NCBI GenBank assembly: GCA_902477765.1
Contig: CABSIM010000019.1
Location: 1-48,679 of the forward strand
Length of the DNA: 48,679 bases
Direction of reading: 5' to 3'
From: an uncultured Clostridiaceae bacterium
GTDB lineage: Bacteria > Bacillota > Clostridia > Lachnospirales > Lachnospiraceae
A program made the translations under genes and the position numbers. This document shows positions 1 to 8,342 of the stretch, in pieces (position 1 is the first letter of the stretch; each line of letters opens with the position of its first letter). Under the pieces are notes generated by a model. It was not told where the DNA came from. It did no database searches and saw only the letters and a list, made by a program, of their open reading frames with translations.

Positions 1-1379
1 ACTTTCAGAAGTTTCATGGCCTGTCCCACAAAATATCCGGCCACCTTTTCCTTTCCTTCCAGAAGCTCCTTTCTGGCCTCAGGACTGTCTGCCAGGACAC
101 GTCTGACGGCCTCCTCCAGCCGTCCTGTATCCTTCTCCAGGATCAGTCCCTGTTTTTTTGCATAAATTTCCGGATCCAGATCCTGTTCTGCCATGGCTGC
201 CAGAATTTGTTTCGCCGCTGTTTTGTTTATGACTCCTGTTTCCTGAAGCCGGATCAGGTCTGCCAGATGTTTTGGCGAGAAGGCTATCTGTCCCGGTTCC
301 TGCCCCTTTTCCTTCAGAAGGCGCAGAACCTCTCCCGTCAGCCAGTTGGCCGCTTTTTTCGTATCTGCACCGCACCGCACCGTTTCCTCAAAAAACTCTG
401 CCAGGTTTCTGTCTTCCGTCAGAATCCCCGCATCGTAGCTTCCAAGTCCCATTTCCTTCTGATACCGGATCCTTTTTTCTTCCCTGAATTCCGGCAGCCG
501 GCTGCGAAGTTCCCGGATCCATTCTTCAGAAAGAACCACAGGCGGCAGATCCGGATCCGGAAAATACCGGTAATCCTTTGCATCCTCTTTGGACCGCATG
601 GGCCTGGAAGTCTCCTTATTATCGTCCCACCTTCTGGTTTCCCGGCGGATTTTCCGTCCTTCTTCCAGAAGTTCGATCTGACGTTCCCGTTCTCCTTCAA
701 TGGCTCTTCCTATGGCCTTCAGAGAATTGAGATTCTTCATTTCCGTTCTGACTCCCATGTTTTTCTGCCCGGCCTCCCGCACCGACAGGTTCACATCAGC
801 CCGCATGGAACCTTCCTGAAGCCTGCAGTCCGACACGCCCAGATACCGCATGACGGACTGAATGTGTTCCAGAAAGGCCTCTGTCTCTTCCGCACTTCTC
901 ATATCCGGTTCCGTGACAATCTCAATCAGAGGCACGCCGCTGCGGTTATAATCCACCATGGTACGTCCGCTCCACTCATCATGGATCAGTTTTCCGGCAT
1001 CTTCTTCCATATGAATCTCATGAATCCGTACTTTTTTTCTTCCGAAAGAACCTTCAATTTCCACTGCTCCGTCATGGCAGACGGGAAGGTACAGCTGGGA
1101 AATCTGATAGTTCTGAGGATTGTCCGGATAAAAATAATTCTTTCTGTCAAACCGGCTTACATTCCGTATCCTGCATCCCAGGGCAAGTCCTGCCTTTACT
1201 GCAAATTCCGCCACTTTCCGGTTCAGAACCGGCAGCGCCCCCGGCATCCCTGCGCAGACCGGACACGCCAGGGTATTGGGTGCTGCTCCGAACTGATTTC
1301 TGCATCCGCAGAAAATCTTTGTTCTGGTGGCCAGTTCCACGTGAACTTCAAGGCCTATGACTGTCTCATACTGTTTCAT
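1..1379 (-). CDS. gatB: Asp-tRNA(Asn)/Glu-tRNA(Gln) amidotransferase subunit B, 3' end cut by window edge
   Basis: GatB binds the mischarged tRNA and carries the kinase/transamidase active site of the GatCAB complex, which converts Asp-tRNA(Asn) and Glu-tRNA(Gln) to Asn-tRNA(Asn) and Gln-tRNA(Gln) in the cytoplasm. The start is ATG at 1379 (MKQYETVIGLEVHVEL). The family-typical IGLEVHVEL beginning, two Cys pairs (CGCRNQFG, CPVCAGMPGALP), DYNRSGVPLIEIVTEPD and MKNLNS are all readable. About 459 codons are present, so roughly 20 C-terminal residues lie outside the window. The start overlaps the gatA stop by 14 bp, implying translational coupling as last gene of the T-box operon. The identification is secure. 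Confidence 0.96.
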   Translation of the reverse strand, partial: MKQYETVIGLEVHVELATRTKIFCGCRNQFGAAPNTLACPVCAGMPGALPVLNRKVAEFAVKAGLALGCRIRNVSRFDRKNYFYPDNPQNYQISQLYLPVCHDGAVEIEGSFGRKKVRIHEIHMEEDAGKLIHDEWSGRTMVDYNRSGVPLIEIVTEPDMRSAEETEAFLEHIQSVMRYLGVSDCRLQEGSMRADVNLSVREAGQKNMGVRTEMKNLNSLKAIGRAIEGERERQIELLEEGRKIRRETRRWDDNKETSRPMRSKEDAKDYRYFPDPDLPPVVLSEEWIRELRSRLPEFREEKRIRYQKEMGLGSYDAGILTEDRNLAEFFEETVRCGADTKKAANWLTGEVLRLLKEKGQEPGQIAFSPKHLADLIRLQETGVINKTAAKQILAAMAEQDLDPEIYAKKQGLILEKDTGRLEEAVRRVLADSPEARKELLEGKEKVAGYFVGQAMKLLK

Positions 1380-2847
1380 ATCCGATCTCCTTTCTCTCAA
1401 AGGGAAGTTTCCATCGCCCCCGTGCCTCTTCCAGGGCAGACGCGGCTGCAAAAAGAACACGTTCCGAAAAATGATCACCGATGAGCTGCACCCCGATGGG
1501 AAGGTTATGACTTCCCACCGTACAGGGTACTGTCATGGCCGGAAGGCCCGCAAGATTGACTCCCACCGTGTCAATGTCACTGAGGTACATCTTCATGGGA
1601 TCTTTCAGGCTGGTGCCGATTTCCGGCGCCATGTCCGGAGCTGCCGGAGCCAGCAGAAAATCGTATCTGGAAAAGGCGGAGGAAAAGGCCTGGCAGATCT
1701 TTGTTCTGGCCCGCATGGCTTTCATATAATAGGCATCATAATAACCGGCGCTCAGTACAAACGTTCCCAGCAGGATACGCCTGCGGACTTCCGGTCCGAA
1801 TCCCTCCGATCTGGTTTTTTTATACATTTCATGAAGGTCTTCCCCGTGTTCCGTCCGGTATCCGAAGCGGACTCCGTCAAAGCGTCCCAGGTTGGAGCTG
1901 GCTTCTGCCGAAGCAAGAATATAATAGGCCGGAATCGTATACTCCGTCAGGCCCAGCCGGAATGTTTCCACCCGGACGCCCTGTGCTTCCAGATATTCTG
2001 CCGCCTTTTTTACGGCATCTGCCACTTCCCCTCCGGCTCCCTCCAGATATTCTTCCGGAATCCCGGCCCTTTTTCCGTTTACTCCGGTTCCCAGGGCGGA
2101 TGAAAAATCCGTATCCGTCCTCTTTATGGAGGTAGCGTCTTTCCTGTCATGGGAAGCAAGAACCGAAAGAAGGGCGGCACAGTCCTCCGTATTCCGGCCG
2201 ATGGGTCCGATCTGGTCCAGAGAGGAACCGTAAGCAATGAGCCCGTACCTGGAAACCGTGCCGTAGGTGGGTTTGATGCCCGCAACACCGCAGTAGGAGC
2301 TGGGCTGGCGGATGGAGCCGCCGGTGGCCGATCCCAGCGCTGCGAAACAGGTTCCCGATGCCACTGCCGCACAGGAGCCGCCGGAAGAGCCTCCGGGCAC
2401 ATGGTCCGGATTCCAGGGGTTTCTCGTGATTCTGAATGCCGATGTTTCCGTGGTGCTTCCCATGGCAAATTCATCCATATTGGTCTTTCCCAGAACGATC
2501 ATTCCTGCCTGTTCCAGCCGTTTTACCGCTTCCGCGCTGTAAAACGGCACAAAATCCGAAAGAATCCGGGATGCGCAGGTGGTCTTCAGTCCTCTGGTGC
2601 AGATGTTGTCCTTGACTGCCACAGGCACACCGGACAGAGGACTGACATATTCGCCGCTTTTTATCTTTTTTTCCACTTCGCCGGCCCGCGCCATGACCAT
2701 CTCCTCATCCACGGTGAGGTATGCGCCCACTGAGGAATCCCTTTCCTTTATGGCACGCAGAGCACTCTCTGCGGCTTCCGTAACCCTGACCCGGCCGGAA
2801 CGGATCTCCCTTCCCAGTTCCACAGCCGTAAAATCCATGATTTCCAT
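1366..2847 (-). CDS. gatA: Asp-tRNA(Asn)/Glu-tRNA(Gln) amidotransferase subunit A
   Basis: GatA is the amidase-signature subunit that hydrolyses glutamine (or asparagine) and feeds ammonia to GatB. The 493-residue product has the Ser-cisSer-Lys triad at expected spacing: Lys79 (VPVAVKDN), Ser154 in GGSSGGSCAAVASG and Ser178 in GSATGGSIRQP. The ATG at 2847 is preferred over upstream starts because a GAAAGGAGG ribosome-binding site lies seven bases before it; the longer reading would begin inside gatC. It is 14 bp downstream of gatC and overlaps gatB by 14 bp. Length is normal for the family and nothing looks degraded. Confidence 0.97.
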   Translation of the reverse strand: MEIMDFTAVELGREIRSGRVRVTEAAESALRAIKERDSSVGAYLTVDEEMVMARAGEVEKKIKSGEYVSPLSGVPVAVKDNICTRGLKTTCASRILSDFVPFYSAEAVKRLEQAGMIVLGKTNMDEFAMGSTTETSAFRITRNPWNPDHVPGGSSGGSCAAVASGTCFAALGSATGGSIRQPSSYCGVAGIKPTYGTVSRYGLIAYGSSLDQIGPIGRNTEDCAALLSVLASHDRKDATSIKRTDTDFSSALGTGVNGKRAGIPEEYLEGAGGEVADAVKKAAEYLEAQGVRVETFRLGLTEYTIPAYYILASAEASSNLGRFDGVRFGYRTEHGEDLHEMYKKTRSEGFGPEVRRRILLGTFVLSAGYYDAYYMKAMRARTKICQAFSSAFSRYDFLLAPAAPDMAPEIGTSLKDPMKMYLSDIDTVGVNLAGLPAMTVPCTVGSHNLPIGVQLIGDHFSERVLFAAASALEEARGRWKLPFERKEIGYETV

Positions 2848-2861
2848 ACCGGTTCCTCCTT

Positions 2862-3161
2862 TCAGACAATGGTGCCGGGAACCAGAAACCATCCGTCCTG
2901 TTTTTCCGGCGCGTTCATAAGAAGCTCTTCCAGCGGCGTGCTCTCTTCCGGCTCATCCTCCCGGAAACAGAGTTCCGCTGCCGGAACATTCACCGTGGGC
3001 TCCGTGTCTTCCGTATCCAGCCCGTCCAGCATTTCCACATAATCCAGCATCTTTTTCATTTCCGCCCAGGCGGCCTTTTTCTCTTCCGGTGTCAGAGAAA
3101 GGCGGGACAGAATTTCCATTTCGTTCATGATGGTTTCCATTTCCGTATCCTGTATTTTCAT
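2862..3161 (-). CDS. gatC: Asp-tRNA(Asn)/Glu-tRNA(Gln) amidotransferase subunit C
   Basis: GatC is the small subunit that wraps around and stabilises the GatA-GatB interface. The 99-residue product shows the usual N-terminal helix (LSRLSLTPEEKKA), a central helical stretch (MLDYVEMLDGLDT) and the family's T-E-P-T-V-N/H-V segment (DTEDTEPTVNVP), then a short acidic tail. I chose ATG at 3161 because GAAGAGGAG lies just upstream; the longer reading adds 19 unrelated residues. It sits 139 bp after aspS2 in a gap with no other gene evident, and 14 bp before gatA. Confidence 0.93.
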   Translation of the reverse strand: MKIQDTEMETIMNEMEILSRLSLTPEEKKAAWAEMKKMLDYVEMLDGLDTEDTEPTVNVPAAELCFREDEPEESTPLEELLMNAPEKQDGWFLVPGTIV

Positions 3162-3300
3162 ATGGTCTCCTCTTCCTTTCATCTGCAGGATTCCCCCGCA
3201 TAGTTCTGTCTTTCCCATCCGTATCTGCTGTCTTCACAGAAGGACTGGGGGTTTTTCGCTCCGCCGCCCTTTCTGTCCTTTTGCCCTGTTCCACGGCGTC

Positions 3301-4629
3301 CTATGGCTTCAGCCTGGACATATCCCTGGGGAACAGGGAAGTCTCCCGGATGTTTTCCAGTTCCAGAAGCTGCATGGTGAAACGTTCCAGGCCGATCCCC
3401 AGTCCTCCATGGGGCGGCATCCCGTACCGGAAGCACTCCAGATATTCCTCCATTCCTTCCTTCTCCATTCCGCGGGACAGGAGTTTCTTCTCCAGTTCCT
3501 CCGGCTCATGGATCCGCTGACCGCCGGTGGTTACTTCAACACCGCGGAACAGCAGATCAAAACTCAGGGTAACTGACGGATCTGACGGATCCTCCATGGC
3601 ATAGAACGGTCTTTTTTTCGACGGATAATGGGTGACAAAAACGAAATCCGACTGATACATCTCCTTAAAATAGGCACCGATCAGGCTTTCCTCTTCCGGT
3701 TCCAGATCATGAGGAGAACGGATCCGGCGGCCGTAATGCTCCGCCACCAGTTTTTTGGCCTCATCAAACCGGACGCAGGGGAACCGGGACACATCCGGCA
3801 TCCGCACCTGCAAAAGCTCCAGTTCCTGCCGGTATTCCTCTTTCAGAAGATCCATCATGGAGCGGATCATTCCAGCTTCCATCCGGCAGATGTCTTCAAA
3901 ACTGTCAATGAATCCCATTTCCAGGTCCAGGCTGGTATATTCATTCAGATGGCGTTTGGTATTATGTTTCTCCGCCCGGAATACGGGCCCGGTCTCAAAC
4001 ACCCGGTCAAAGACACCCACCATCATCTGCTTGTACAGCTGAGGACTCTGCACCAGAACCGCCGGCCTGTGAAAATAGGAGAGCCGGAACAGTCCGGATC
4101 CTCCCTCCGCAGATTTCGCGGCAATCTTCGGCGTATGAATCTCTGTAAATCCCTGTTCCGTCAGATACCGGCGAAACCCCCGGCAGATGCCTTCCTGAAT
4201 CCGGAATACCGCTCTTTCTTTCGGGTTTCTGAGGGTCAGGGACCGCATATTCAGCTTTGCATCAAGAGACATGGAGAGTTTTCCCTTCCCCACCGCTGCC
4301 GGAAGAGGTCCGGATGGTCCGGACAGAACTGTGATCCGTTCGGCTGCCAGTTCCATTCCGAAAGGTGCCCTGGGTTCTTTTCTCAGGACTCCGGCGGCCC
4401 GGATGGCCTGTCCTTCCCGAATCTGAGCCTCTTCCCTGCGCCCGTCTTTTTCCAGAACCATCTGGAAAAGTCCCTGACGGTTTCTGAGGACCACAAACGT
4501 GATCTCTCCCAGATCCCGGATCCGGTGCACACATCCTTCCACTACCGCTTCTTTCCCGTCCATGGTTTCAGGCTGCAGTTCTTTCTGATCCATCACCTGT
4601 TTTGTTTCTGTTTCATCCATGAATTTCAT
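3301..4629 (-). CDS. aspS2: Non-discriminating (archaeal/eukaryotic-type) aspartyl-tRNA synthetase
   Basis: This class IIb synthetase attaches Asp to tRNA(Asp) and probably also to tRNA(Asn). An N-terminal OB fold (VVEGCVHRIRDLGEITFVVLRN, about residues 25-110) is followed by the catalytic core: motif 1 region (FTEIHTPKIAAKSAEGGSGLF), motif 2 (FETGPVFRAEKHNTKRHLNEYTSLDLEM) and motif 3 (HGGLGIGLERFTM). At about 442 residues it lacks the GAD insertion of bacterial-type AspRS (about 590 aa), so it belongs to the archaeal-type group. Its operon with gatCAB implies the indirect route to Asn-tRNA(Asn). ATG at 4629 is preferred to ATG at 4635, which almost touches the SD AGGAGGA. Strict tRNA specificity cannot be read from sequence. 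Confidence 0.93.
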   Translation of the reverse strand: MKFMDETETKQVMDQKELQPETMDGKEAVVEGCVHRIRDLGEITFVVLRNRQGLFQMVLEKDGRREEAQIREGQAIRAAGVLRKEPRAPFGMELAAERITVLSGPSGPLPAAVGKGKLSMSLDAKLNMRSLTLRNPKERAVFRIQEGICRGFRRYLTEQGFTEIHTPKIAAKSAEGGSGLFRLSYFHRPAVLVQSPQLYKQMMVGVFDRVFETGPVFRAEKHNTKRHLNEYTSLDLEMGFIDSFEDICRMEAGMIRSMMDLLKEEYRQELELLQVRMPDVSRFPCVRFDEAKKLVAEHYGRRIRSPHDLEPEEESLIGAYFKEMYQSDFVFVTHYPSKKRPFYAMEDPSDPSVTLSFDLLFRGVEVTTGGQRIHEPEELEKKLLSRGMEKEGMEEYLECFRYGMPPHGGLGIGLERFTMQLLELENIRETSLFPRDMSRLKP

Positions 4630-4639
4630 ATACATTCCT

Positions 4640-5034
4640 CCTGCTTTTTCTGCAGGTCCGCCTGTTCTGCAGCCTTCAGGCCTGCCGCCTGCGGTTTCCT
4701 TAGGGAAAAAAGAAAAGCCCCGCCCCGGAGACTCTGTTTCCAGAGATCATCCGGGACGGGACTTTATTTATCTTCTTTCCCGCGGTACCACCCGCATTGC
4801 GTACATGCCAGCTCAAAAGCCGCCGCAGTTTCCTGCTGTCGGACCATCATCCTAACGACTCCCCGCTTAACGCGCTGCCACGGGCTGCCCTAGAGAAAGC
4901 TTCCTTCAGACAGCCGGCTCCGGAGTGTTCCTCTCTTCCGTTCCCCTTCCCGCGCTCTCAGCCGGCGACGCGGTTCTCTGTCAGGTTTCCGGAAAGAAGT
5001 CTCCTTCTTTGCCTTTTTCTGTATTCAGTTAATT
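4640..5034 (-). promoter_or_regulatory. T-box riboswitch leader of aspS2-gatCAB with GAAC specifier
   Basis: The 395-nt leader between the promoter and aspS2 has T-box hallmarks. The T-box sequence AATGCGGGTGGTACCGCGG (minus strand, 4780-4798) precedes a strong intrinsic terminator. Upstream is an AGAGA-type Stem I motif with an apical stem CCGCG/CGCGG. The Stem I 3' side reads GGAAC then ACTCCGGAG (about 4917-4931), the usual specifier context. The triplet directly before ACTCC is AAC (Asn, 4927-4929); one base upstream it is GAA (Glu, 4928-4930). Uncharged tRNA should stabilise the antiterminator and switch on the transamidation operon. Stem II/III details were not folded. Confidence 0.93.
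4705..4762 (-). terminator. T-box regulatory intrinsic terminator
   Basis: On the minus strand a long GC-rich stem (arms 4717-4737 and 4741-4762, about GTCCCGTCCCGG against CCGGGGCGGGGC, with an inner CTCTG/CAGAG helix) is followed by TTTTCTTTTTT. It sits just after the T-box motif and about 75 bp before aspS2, as expected for the terminator half of the switch. Confidence 0.9.
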
Positions 5035-5041
5035 GGGACCG

Positions 5042-5070
5042 ATCTTATCAGATTTCTTTTATTCTGTCAA
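5042..5070 (-). promoter_or_regulatory. Sigma-A promoter for the T-box operon
   Basis: On the minus strand, -35 TTGACA (5065-5070), a 17-bp spacer and -10 TAAGAT (5042-5047). It overlaps the last codons of dapL, so the aspS2-gatCAB operon can be transcribed independently of pyrG-dapL. Confidence 0.85.
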
Positions 5071-6262
5071 GCGCTTTCAGAGAATTTTCGTATGTTCCGA
5101 ATGCTGTCAGACGGAAATATCCTTCTCCTGACGGGCCGAATCCGGATCCCGGAGTCCCCACGATTCCCGCCTTTTCCAGCAGAAAATCAAAAAACTCCCA
5201 TGAAGTCATGCCGCCCGGAGTTTTCAGCCAGATATATGGAGAATTGACTCCGCCATACACCGTATAGCCCGCATCTTTCAGTCCGTTAAGAATCGTCGAC
5301 GCGTTTTTCATATAACGGTCCACCTGCTCTTTTACCTGACGGCTTCCCGCCTCAGAATAAACCGCTTCCCCCGCGCGCTGCACCACATACGGAGTTCCGT
5401 TATATTTTGTTCCCTGTCTGCGGTTCCAGAGGTCGTGAAGCCGGACTCCTCCCCGTTCCAGGGCTTTGGGGACCACGGCATACCCCAGACGGAGACCGGT
5501 AAATCCCGCTTTTTTGGAAAAGCTTCTGAGCTCAATGGCACAGGTCTCCGCGCCTCTGCATTCATAGATGGAGTGGGGAATCCCCTCTTCCCGGATATAC
5601 GCCTCATAGGCGGCGTCAAACAGAATCACGGAGCCGCGTGCATTGGCATAATCCACCCATCTCTGCAGTTCTGAGCGGCTGATGGCCTCCCCGGTGGGGT
5701 TATTCGGAAAACACAGATAGATGAGGTCTGCCTGTTCCGCGGGAAGTTCCGGAAGGAACCTGTTTTCAGCCGTACAAGGCATATAGATCACCCTGTCATA
5801 CCGTCCGGTCACAGGATCAAACTCTCCGGTTCGTCCGGCCATCACGTTGGTGTCCACATATACCGGGTAGACCGGATCACATACCGCCACGGTATTTCCC
5901 AGTCCGAAGATTTCCTGAATATTTCCGCAGTCACACTTTGCCCCGTCGGAAATAAAGATCTCATCGGCAGTGATGCTGCAGCCTCTGTCCGCAAAATCCT
6001 TTTCTGCGATGATTTCTCTGAGAAATCCGTATCCCTGTTCCGGCGCATACCCCCGGAAGGTCTCCGCATTTCCCATTTCATCCACTGCCCTGTGCAGAGC
6101 GTCAATCACTGCAGGCACCAGCGGCTGGGTCACGTCACCGATCCCAAGACGGATGATCTCCCTGTCCGGATGGGCTTCCTGAAAGGCAGCCACTTTTTTT
6201 GCAACAGCCGCAAACAGATAGCTTCCCTGCAGTTTCAGATAGTTTTCATTGATTGTATACAT
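5048..6262 (-). CDS. dapL: LL-diaminopimelate aminotransferase
   Basis: DapL is a PLP enzyme that converts tetrahydrodipicolinate directly to LL-diaminopimelate using glutamate, feeding lysine and peptidoglycan synthesis. The 404-residue product begins MYTINENYLKLQGSYLF and has RLGIGDVTQPL, the PLP-phosphate region SDGAKCDCGNIQ, CFPNNPTGE, and SFSKKAGFTGLRLGY containing the Schiff-base lysine. Length is normal. It begins 19 bp after pyrG, with a GGAGAAG ribosome-binding site, so the two are probably cotranscribed. The promoter of the next operon lies over its 3' end. Confidence 0.95.
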   Translation of the reverse strand: MYTINENYLKLQGSYLFAAVAKKVAAFQEAHPDREIIRLGIGDVTQPLVPAVIDALHRAVDEMGNAETFRGYAPEQGYGFLREIIAEKDFADRGCSITADEIFISDGAKCDCGNIQEIFGLGNTVAVCDPVYPVYVDTNVMAGRTGEFDPVTGRYDRVIYMPCTAENRFLPELPAEQADLIYLCFPNNPTGEAISRSELQRWVDYANARGSVILFDAAYEAYIREEGIPHSIYECRGAETCAIELRSFSKKAGFTGLRLGYAVVPKALERGGVRLHDLWNRRQGTKYNGTPYVVQRAGEAVYSEAGSRQVKEQVDRYMKNASTILNGLKDAGYTVYGGVNSPYIWLKTPGGMTSWEFFDFLLEKAGIVGTPGSGFGPSGEGYFRLTAFGTYENSLKALDRIKEI

Positions 6263-6281
6263 AAAAGTCTTCTCCTGTCCT

Positions 6282-8030
6282 TTATTCTTCCGGCATCAGC
6301 ATGGTCACCATCTGGGCGCTTTCCATCATGGTTCTGCCTGTATCCATACTTGTCTTCTGCAGATAGCGGTGGGCTTCCGCTTCTGTCAGATGATTTCTTT
6401 TCATCAACAGTTTTTTGGCCCGGATCAGCACTCCCTGTTCCTCTGCGCTCTCCACGAAACCGGCAAACAGAGGATGGGCCCGGTTGGGTCTGGATTTGAA
6501 TTCCGGATGAGCCTGGGTCCCTATGAAGAACGGGTGATCGGACAGCTCCATCATCTCCACGATCCGTCCGTCGGGTGAGGTTCCTGAAATCACCATACCG
6601 GCTTCTGCCAGCTGTTCCCGGTACGCATTGCTGACCTCAAACCGGTGCCTGTGCCGTTCCCGGATCTCTCTTTTTCCATAAAGCCTGTATGCTCTGGATG
6701 CAGGATCCAGCACACAGGGATAGGAGCCCAGACGCAGGGTTCCTCCGATGTTTTCCACGCCGTTCTGCTCAGGCATCAGATCCACCACCGGATGGGAGGT
6801 GTCCGGATTCAGTTCTGAACTGTTGGCATCTGCAAATCCCAGCACATTTCTGGCAAACTCCACAATGGCCATCTGCATGCCAAGACAGATCCCCAGAAAC
6901 GGAATCCGGTTCTTTCTGGCATATCCGGCCGCCAGGATCATGCCCTCGGTTCCCCTGAGGCCGAATCCTCCGGGGATCAGGATGCCGTCCACGCCTGAAA
7001 ATGCCTCATCCAGATTTCCCTCACAGAGTTCTTCGGAATCAATCCATTTGATCCGCACTTTGGTACGGTTGGCAATGCCGCCGTGCTTTAAGGCTTCCAT
7101 GACACTCAGATATGCGTCGTGAAGACTGACATACTTGCCCACCAGAGCAATGGTAACTTCGCTCTGGGGATTTCTCAGCGCATCCACCATATGTTTCCAG
7201 TCGGTCAGCGCCGGTTCCGGGCAGGGAAGACCCAGCACGTTCAGAACCACATGGGCAAGCCGCTCCCGCTCCATCAGAAGCGGCACCTCGTAAAGATATT
7301 CCACATCCGGATTCTGCAGCACACATCCTTCCGGAACATTGCAGAACAGGGCAATCTTTGTCCTGACATCTTCTGTCAGCGGCACTTCCGTCCGGCACAC
7401 CAGAATATCCGGAAAGATTCCCATGCCCTGAAGCGCCTTGACGCTCTGCTGGGTGGGTTTGGTTTTCAGTTCTCCCGATGCCTTCAGATAGGGAACCAGC
7501 GTCACATGGATCAGAACACTGTTTCCCGGTCCGGCTTCCTGGCGGAACTGACGGATGGCCTCCAGAAACGGCTGGCTCTCAATATCTCCGACGGTTCCCC
7601 CTACTTCGATAATGACAATTCTTTCGTCATCCGGCGTTTTTCCATGGTAAAACCGGTCTTTGATCTCATTGGTGATATGGGGAATCACCTGTACGGTACC
7701 GCCTCCGAAGTCTCCGTGACGCTCCTTCTGAAGAACCGTCCAGTAAATTTTTCCCGTGGTTACATTGGAATTTCTGTCCAGATTTTCATCGATAAATCTT
7801 TCATAGTGTCCCAGATCCAGATCTGTCTCCGTTCCGTCATCGGTGACGAATACCTCGCCGTGCTGGATGGGATTCATGGTTCCCGGATCCATATTGATGT
7901 ACGGATCAAATTTCTGCATGGTCACCTGATATCCCCGTGCCTTCAGAAGACGTCCCAGAGATGCGGCCGTGATTCCCTTGCCGAGTCCGGACACCACTCC
8001 GCCCGTTACAAATACATATTTTACTGCCAT
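6282..8030 (-). CDS. pyrG: CTP synthase with a C-terminal ANTAR-like RNA-binding domain
   Basis: CTP synthase aminates UTP to CTP using glutamine and ATP. Residues 1-270 are the synthetase domain (MAVKYVFVTGGVVSGLGKG, MQKFDPYINMDPGTM). The class I glutaminase domain follows, with nucleophile Cys382 in GICLGMQ and a TQAHPEFKSRP His/Glu motif. Normal family members stop after a segment like HPLFAGFV (about 535 residues). This one has 582 and ends with about 55 extra residues (528-582) reading RAKKLLMKRNHLTEAEA then HRYLQKTSMDTGRTMMESA, the pattern of an ANTAR three-helix RNA-binding domain. No stop or frameshift separates the two. SD GGAGGT precedes ATG at 8030. The enzyme call is certain; the ANTAR call rests on motif recognition. 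Confidence 0.96.
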   Translation of the reverse strand: MAVKYVFVTGGVVSGLGKGITAASLGRLLKARGYQVTMQKFDPYINMDPGTMNPIQHGEVFVTDDGTETDLDLGHYERFIDENLDRNSNVTTGKIYWTVLQKERHGDFGGGTVQVIPHITNEIKDRFYHGKTPDDERIVIIEVGGTVGDIESQPFLEAIRQFRQEAGPGNSVLIHVTLVPYLKASGELKTKPTQQSVKALQGMGIFPDILVCRTEVPLTEDVRTKIALFCNVPEGCVLQNPDVEYLYEVPLLMERERLAHVVLNVLGLPCPEPALTDWKHMVDALRNPQSEVTIALVGKYVSLHDAYLSVMEALKHGGIANRTKVRIKWIDSEELCEGNLDEAFSGVDGILIPGGFGLRGTEGMILAAGYARKNRIPFLGICLGMQMAIVEFARNVLGFADANSSELNPDTSHPVVDLMPEQNGVENIGGTLRLGSYPCVLDPASRAYRLYGKREIRERHRHRFEVSNAYREQLAEAGMVISGTSPDGRIVEMMELSDHPFFIGTQAHPEFKSRPNRAHPLFAGFVESAEEQGVLIRAKKLLMKRNHLTEAEAHRYLQKTSMDTGRTMMESAQMVTMLMPEE

Positions 8031-8082
8031 GTCGTACCTCCAAAACTGCTTTTCATTTCAAAGCGCCGTCTTTCCATGTAAT

Positions 8083-8117
8083 AAAAAAGGTGACAGAACC
8101 ACCAGGACTCTGACACC
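8083..8117 (-). terminator. Leader terminator-like hairpin upstream of pyrG
   Basis: In the minus-strand pyrG leader a stem GGTG.CAGA / TCTG.CACC (8089-8117, one internal mismatch) is followed directly by TTTTTT, about 50 bp before the pyrG ATG and about 80 nt after the promoter. This suggests transcription attenuation. The leader does not start with the GGGC run used by the B. subtilis pyrG reiterative-transcription mechanism. Confidence 0.6.
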
Positions 8118-8200
8118 ATTGTCTCAACATCTGAACTCTTTTTTCTTAGTATTTTCCGGAATTCCTTTTTCATACGGTACCCGGAAAAAAATATGGAACT

Positions 8201-8229
8201 AATATATTCCTTTTTCGTAATTTTGTAAA
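8201..8229 (-). promoter_or_regulatory. Sigma-A promoter for pyrG-dapL
   Basis: Minus strand -35 TTTACA (8224-8229), 17-bp spacer, -10 TATATT (8201-8206). It gives an approximately 165-nt leader before the pyrG ATG, containing the terminator-like hairpin at 8083-8117. Confidence 0.7.
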
Positions 8230-8296
8230 GCACTTTTTTTCTCTTTTTCAAATTTTTTCCGTCTTTTCTTTCCTGTCCCGATTTTCAAAAAAAGTC

Positions 8297-8324
8297 TTGA
8301 CAATTTTCCCCGGGCATGTATACT
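8297..8324 (+). promoter_or_regulatory. Sigma-A promoter for glnN
   Basis: -35 TTGACA (8297-8302) and -10 TATACT (8319-8324). Between them AATTTTCCCCGGGCATG is about 17 bp (16-17 depending on alignment). Start of transcription is expected near 8331, only about 12 nt before a terminator hairpin. Confidence 0.8.
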
Positions 8325-8342
8325 ATGTTTTCATTAAAGCAA

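Noticed and set aside
207..1484. A 425-codon plus-strand open frame over gatB
   Set aside because: The minus strand encodes an unmistakable GatB; the plus frame is low-complexity Phe/His/Arg-rich and lacks any family features.
7119..8081. A 320-codon plus-strand open frame over pyrG
   Set aside because: Antisense shadow of the conserved CTP synthase N-terminal domain.
8083..8230. B. subtilis-type reiterative G-addition control of pyrG
   Set aside because: The predicted transcript does not start with GGGC and no G-run antiterminator partner was seen.
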